64,000 bases of DNA from Phycisphaeraceae bacterium (lineage in GTDB: Bacteria > Planctomycetota > Phycisphaerae > Phycisphaerales > Phycisphaeraceae). The position numbers were made by a program, and so were the translations under genes. The DNA is taken from NCBI GenBank assembly GCA_020851735.1, contig JADZCD010000010.1:42495-106494 (forward strand), in the 5' to 3' direction. Below, one piece after another: positions 60,468 to 64,000 of this stretch. Every line of letters starts with the position of its first letter. Position 1 is the stretch's first letter. The notes beneath the pieces are model-generated. The model saw nothing but the letters and a program-made list of their open reading frames with translations, was not told where the DNA came from and made no database searches.

Positions 60468-62471
60468 ATGCGCATTACTCTTCCCGACGGCAGTATCCGC
60501 GAATATCCCGGCCCGGTGACGGCAGCGCAGGTCGCGGCCGACATCGGCCCCGGCCTGGCCAAAGCCGCCATCGGCGCCAAGGTCAACGGCACGCTGACGG
60601 ACTTAAACCGCCCGATCACCGCGGACGCGGCGCTGGCGATTGTCACCAAGCCCAAGCAGGACAAACAGGGGCTTTCCAAAGGCGAACCCGACGCCGACGC
60701 GCTGTATCTGCTGCGGCACTCCACCGCCCACGTGATGGCGGAGGCGATCTGCAAGCTCTGGCCGCAGACGCAACTGGCCTACGGCCCGCCGTTGGACAGC
60801 GGCTTCTACTACGACATCGCCCTGGATACGCCCATCAGCAGCGACGACTTTCCGCGCATCGAAGCGGAAATGAAAAAGATCATTGATGAGAATCGCCCCT
60901 TCACGCGCTACGAACTGCCCCCGGAAGATGGTTCCGCCAAACTCAAGGCGGAGGGGAACAAGTACAAGATCGATAACGCCCAGCGCGCCTTGGAGGGCGG
61001 AGCCAAGAGTCTGTCGTGGTACGTCACGGGCCAGCCCAACGGCAATTGGGAAGACCTCTGCATGGGCCCGCACGTGCCGTCGACCGGCAGCATCGGCGCT
61101 TTTAAGGTCACTTCCGTGGCCAGTTCGCACTGGCACGGCGACGTGGAGTCCGACCGCTTCCAGCGCGTCTACGGCACAGCCTTTTTCAGCCCGGCCGATT
61201 TGGAGCAGCACCTAAAGCTCCAGGAAGAAGCCCGCCAGCGCGACCACCGCGTCATCGGCACGCGCCTGGGCCTGTTCACCATCGACGAACAGGTCGGGCA
61301 GGGACTGATCCTCTGGAAGCCCAAGGGCGGCATGTTGCGCACGATTCTGGAGGATTTCCTGCGGCAGAAATTGATGGAGCTGGATTACAGCATTGTCTAC
61401 ACGCCGCACATCGGCAAGATCGACCTGTACAAAACCAGCGGGCACTATCCCTACTACGCTGACAGCCAGTTTCCGCCCATTAAAATGCGGGATTCCGACG
61501 ACGAATTCCTGCTTAAGCCGATGAACTGCCCGCATCACTGCAAAATCTACGGCTCGGACCCGCACAGCTACCGCGACCTGCCCATTCGCTTAGCTGAGTT
61601 CGGCACGGTCTATCGCTTTGAGCAGTCCGGCGAGCTGTCGGGCTTGACGCGCGTGCGCGGATTCACGCAGGACGACGCCCATATTTTCTGCACGCATGAA
61701 CAAGTGCCCGGCGAGTTCGCCGCCACCATCCAACTGGTTCAGTTCGTCTTCAAGACGTTCGGGTTTAACGACGTGCATATTCGCCTTTCCCTGCGCGACC
61801 CAGCCAGCGATAAGTACGTCGGCGACCCGCGGAATTGGGAACGAGCCGAAAGCCAATTGCGCCAGGTGTTGCGCGACCTGGGCATGAGCTTCACCGAAGC
61901 CCTGGGCGAAGCGGCGTTTTACGGGCCGAAGGTGGACTTTATCGTGCGCGACGTGATCGGGCGCAAGTGGCAACTGGGCACGGTGCAATTGGACTACAAC
62001 CTGCCGGAGCGATTTAAGCTCGAATACACCGGGCAGGACAATGCCGCGCATCGGCCAGCGATGATCCACCGGGCGCCGTTTGGGTCGATGGAACGGTTCA
62101 CGGGCATTTTGATTGAGCACTTTGCCGGGGCGTTCCCGCTGTGGATCTCGCCGGAGCAGTTCCGTGTGCTGCCGGTGAGCGACAAATTCAACGAGTACGC
62201 GAGCAAAGTCCACGCGGCCTTAAAACAGGCTGACTTCCGGGGCAGAGCATCGCTGGATTTATCCAACGAGCGCGTGAACGCCAAGATCAAAGTGGCTCAG
62301 GACGACAAGGTGCCGTACATGCTCGTCGTCGGCGGGCGGGATCAGGAGGCGGGCACGGTTTCGGTGCGTGATCGGGTCCGCGGCGATCTGGGGGCGATGC
62401 CGTTGGCGGCGTTTATGGAGCAGGCCCAGCGTGAAATCGCCAGCCATGGCTTAGAGATCGTGAAGCCCTAG
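60468..62471 (+). CDS. thrS: threonyl-tRNA synthetase
   Basis: This 667-residue class II synthetase charges tRNA-Thr. Domain order: TGS domain (about 1-60, RITLPDGSIREYPGPV); editing domain with RHSTAHVMAEA and the later Cys/His site; catalytic core with motif 2 region TVYRFEQSGELSGLTRVRGFTQDDAHIF and MNCPHHCKIYGS (zinc ligands); motif 3 HRAPFGSMERFTGILIEH; C-terminal anticodon domain ending PLAAFMEQAQ. Full length. A CCCCCGGAAG copy lies 30 bases upstream of the ATG. No T-box leader was recognised. Confidence 0.96.
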   Translation: MRITLPDGSIREYPGPVTAAQVAADIGPGLAKAAIGAKVNGTLTDLNRPITADAALAIVTKPKQDKQGLSKGEPDADALYLLRHSTAHVMAEAICKLWPQTQLAYGPPLDSGFYYDIALDTPISSDDFPRIEAEMKKIIDENRPFTRYELPPEDGSAKLKAEGNKYKIDNAQRALEGGAKSLSWYVTGQPNGNWEDLCMGPHVPSTGSIGAFKVTSVASSHWHGDVESDRFQRVYGTAFFSPADLEQHLKLQEEARQRDHRVIGTRLGLFTIDEQVGQGLILWKPKGGMLRTILEDFLRQKLMELDYSIVYTPHIGKIDLYKTSGHYPYYADSQFPPIKMRDSDDEFLLKPMNCPHHCKIYGSDPHSYRDLPIRLAEFGTVYRFEQSGELSGLTRVRGFTQDDAHIFCTHEQVPGEFAATIQLVQFVFKTFGFNDVHIRLSLRDPASDKYVGDPRNWERAESQLRQVLRDLGMSFTEALGEAAFYGPKVDFIVRDVIGRKWQLGTVQLDYNLPERFKLEYTGQDNAAHRPAMIHRAPFGSMERFTGILIEHFAGAFPLWISPEQFRVLPVSDKFNEYASKVHAALKQADFRGRASLDLSNERVNAKIKVAQDDKVPYMLVVGGRDQEAGTVSVRDRVRGDLGAMPLAAFMEQAQREIASHGLEIVKP

Positions 62472-62545
62472 AATAGGAACAAAGCAATGGGCGCTCGGCA
62501 GCGTCCTGTCGGCATCGCGGGGGCATTTTGCGCGGAGAAAAAATC

Positions 62546-63571
62546 ATGACGGATACAACCCCTTCCAATGTGCCGCCGTTGTCCCGCCGGGAGTTTCTGA
62601 AAACCACCGGCTTAAGTGCCGCGGCGTTGGCGGCGGGTTGTGCCAGCCCCCTGGCCCAGGCCGCACCAGCCCCCGATTCCAAAAGGATAACTTCCGGGGG
62701 CGCTTCCGGGGGCACTTCCGGGGGCGCTTCCGGGGGTTTCCGCATCGTGCACATGACGGATGTGCACCTCAAGCCCGAGCTGGAGGCGGCCAAGGGATTC
62801 GCGCAGTGCTTGGCGAAGATTCACGAACTTTCGCCCCGCCCGGACTTTATTCTGGCTGGCGGAGACATGGTCGAAAGCGCGCTGCCGGGCGATCCGGAGC
62901 AAGCCAAGCGCGTGTTTGACCTGTTCACCAGCGTCATCAAGGACTGCGACATTCCCATCAAATACTGCATCGGCAATCACGACATCTATGGCTGGAACTC
63001 CAAGGGCAAGCTTTCGCCGACCGATCCGCTCTACGGCAAGAAGATGTTTCAGGAGCGATTGGGCGTGGCGGAACTGACCTACGGCTTTGCGCACAAGGGC
63101 TGGCAATTTTTCGTCGTCGACGATCTGGTGCAGGGCAAGGAAAATCCGTATTTAGGCACGTTTGACGCAAAGACGCTGGACTTTCTGGATAAGGGCCTCA
63201 CTGCCGCGGCCGGCAAGCCTAAGGCGATTTTCACGCATATTCCGCCCTTCAGCCTGGCGGTGGTCTACTATCGCCCGCCTAAAGGTGAGGAGCTGCCGAT
63301 CCCCGGCAACCTGGTGTGCTTAAATGCGTTTGAGGTCATTCGCCTTCTGGAAAAGCACAAGGTCGAGCTGTTGGGTTTCGGGCACCTGCATCAAAACGAA
63401 AAGATCAAGTATCAATACACCACGCACGTGGGCTCCGGGGCGGTGTGCGGGAACTGGTGGAAAGGCCCGAACTTGGGCAGTAAGGAAGGGTTCAGCGTGT
63501 TCGACTTCCAGAGCGATGGGACGTTTGAACATAGCTATATGGATTACGGCTGGGTGGCGAAGGGAAGTTAG
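62546..63571 (+). CDS. Tat-exported metallophosphatase with repeat-encoded linker
   Basis: This 341-residue protein has a twin-arginine signal (SRREFLKTTGLSAAALAAG), so it is exported folded; the Cys after the signal could also be lipidated. Calcineurin-like blocks follow: HMTDVHLKPE, LAGGDMVES, CIGNHDIYGW, FTHIPPF and GFGHLHQNEK. Between signal and enzyme lies TSGGASGGTSGGASGG, coded by four exact 12-base units of the TTCCGGGGG family. GGAGAAAAAATC precedes the ATG at 62546. It probably hydrolyses phosphodiesters or phospholipids in the periplasm. Confidence 0.88.
   Translation: MTDTTPSNVPPLSRREFLKTTGLSAAALAAGCASPLAQAAPAPDSKRITSGGASGGTSGGASGGFRIVHMTDVHLKPELEAAKGFAQCLAKIHELSPRPDFILAGGDMVESALPGDPEQAKRVFDLFTSVIKDCDIPIKYCIGNHDIYGWNSKGKLSPTDPLYGKKMFQERLGVAELTYGFAHKGWQFFVVDDLVQGKENPYLGTFDAKTLDFLDKGLTAAAGKPKAIFTHIPPFSLAVVYYRPPKGEELPIPGNLVCLNAFEVIRLLEKHKVELLGFGHLHQNEKIKYQYTTHVGSGAVCGNWWKGPNLGSKEGFSVFDFQSDGTFEHSYMDYGWVAKGS
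62690..62737. repeat. four 12-base TTCCGGGGG units in metallophosphatase
   Basis: Alternating ACTTCCGGGGGC and GCTTCCGGGGGC units, 48 bases in all, encoding a 16-residue Ser-Gly linker after the Tat signal. Confidence 0.9.
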
Positions 63572-64000
63572 GGGAGTGGGGATCACGCGGGGAAGAACGA
63601 TCCAGATGGAGCCCAGGGAAGGAATCCCTGGGCTTTATTCAATGCAGGCAAGGCAATTAAGACACCCAGGCATGGCCCCCCGGAAATGCCTGGGCTTGTC
63701 CCGGAAGCAAAGCAAGCAAGACAACCCACGGATTCCCCCCGGAAATCCGTGGGCTTCTAAGACGCGTACCCCCCGGCGCCCCCGGAAGAGCCGGGGGCTG
63801 ACCCACGATCCTGGAAGGCATCGAAGCGGCCCCGGATTTCCATGCGGGGCTGTGAGAACCGAGGCAAGCAAGGCACCCAGGCATGGCCCCCCGGAAATGC
63901 CTGGGCTTGGTCAAGACAGAGCGCGCGGAAGAAGCCCGATTATCGGGAGTTTCCTCTCAATAACGGGCTCGTCCGCGAACGCTTGAACTGTCTTTGGTGC
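63572..64000. other. terminal gene-free region with a hairpin array
   Basis: No gene is supported in these 429 bases. H1 (63610-63634), a ten-base stem AGCCCAGGGA with loop AGGAA and TTTATT after it, may end the metallophosphatase transcript. The rest is the repeat array listed next. Confidence 0.7.
63610..63950. repeat. array of hairpins with conserved loop and variable stems
   Basis: Five to six hairpins: H1 63610-63634 (stem AGCCCAGGGA, loop AGGAA); H2 63665-63694 (stem CCCAGGCAT, loop GGCCCCCCGGAA); H3 63725-63753 (stem CCCACGGAT, loop TCCCCCCGGAA); H4 63770-63797 (stem CCCCCGGC, loop GCCCCCGGAAGA); an imperfect H5 at 63830-63849; and H6 63876-63905, an exact copy of H2. Stems change with both arms matching, while the loop keeps CCCCCGGAA and the flank keeps GGGCTT. 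Linkers are rich in AAGCAAGCAAG. Confidence 0.85.

Noticed and set aside
63610..63950. Hairpin array as a CRISPR array
   Set aside because: Repeats differ in sequence and spacing, the variable part is the stem rather than a spacer, and no cas genes are present.

Overview
The window looks like chromosomal DNA from a high-GC planctomycete, most likely class Phycisphaerae. This is inferred from the gene mix: a PEP-CTERM protein with dockerin-like repeats, two formylglycine sulfatases, XrtA/PEP-CTERM-type polysaccharide genes, the tail of a planctomycete-style tyrosine recombinase next to a tRNA, and abundant short dispersed palindromic repeats. No rRNA is present, so the placement is not proven.

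Layout. 1-3.4 kb: end of a HAD phosphatase gene, an ABC exporter, tRNA-Lys and a small membrane protein. 3.7-11.8 kb: a complete kdpFABC-kdpDE potassium-uptake and sensing operon. 11.9-26.4 kb: a carbohydrate region. It holds a minus-strand operon of FGGY kinase, class I aldolase and sugar epimerase, then a GH42 beta-galactosidase-like protein, a GH116 glucosidase-like protein, a GH32/GH43-like beta-propeller, a creatininase-fold amidohydrolase, a PEP-CTERM/dockerin protein, an FG-GAP protein and a nitrilase. 26.4-27.1 kb: a decayed integrase beside tRNA-Glu. 27.1-33.4 kb: HEAT-like protein, RNase HII-like nuclease, tryptophanase, SDR oxidoreductase, and an overlapping NifX-like/thioesterase/metallo-hydrolase operon. 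33.4-44.3 kb: a second GH32/43-like propeller, GT9 glycosyltransferase, phosphoesterase, STAS protein, YgfZ, phosphoglycerate kinase, DUF1569 protein, sulfatase, outer-membrane-barrel candidate and ribulose-phosphate epimerase. 44.3-48.3 kb: a potABCD polyamine transporter. 48.7-57.2 kb: second sulfatase, three glycosyltransferases, a lipoprotein, tRNA-Gln and a DUF3473-type polysaccharide deacetylase. 57.3-63.6 kb: PrcB-like lipoprotein, trmB, GH4 alpha-galactosidase, thrS and a Tat-exported metallophosphatase. The last 0.4 kb is an array of hairpins.

The most unusual thing here is not a gene but a set of short dispersed repeats. One family is built on TTCCGGGGG. It occurs as hairpins whose outer stem varies with paired changes while the loop keeps TTCC, and as direct arrays with a unit of about 12 bases. 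These repeats lie inside at least six protein genes. They are read in different frames and on both strands (SGGA/SGGT, LPGA, PPEV), always without breaking the reading frame. One sulfatase carries three separate insertions, two of them the same motif read in two frames. Other palindrome families (AACGAGCCGCG, CCGGC..CACAG hairpins, CGCCAAG, CACGGAG and GGGTAC-type heptamers) fill the intergenic spaces and some gene ends. All gene functions are read from motifs by eye; no database search was run.
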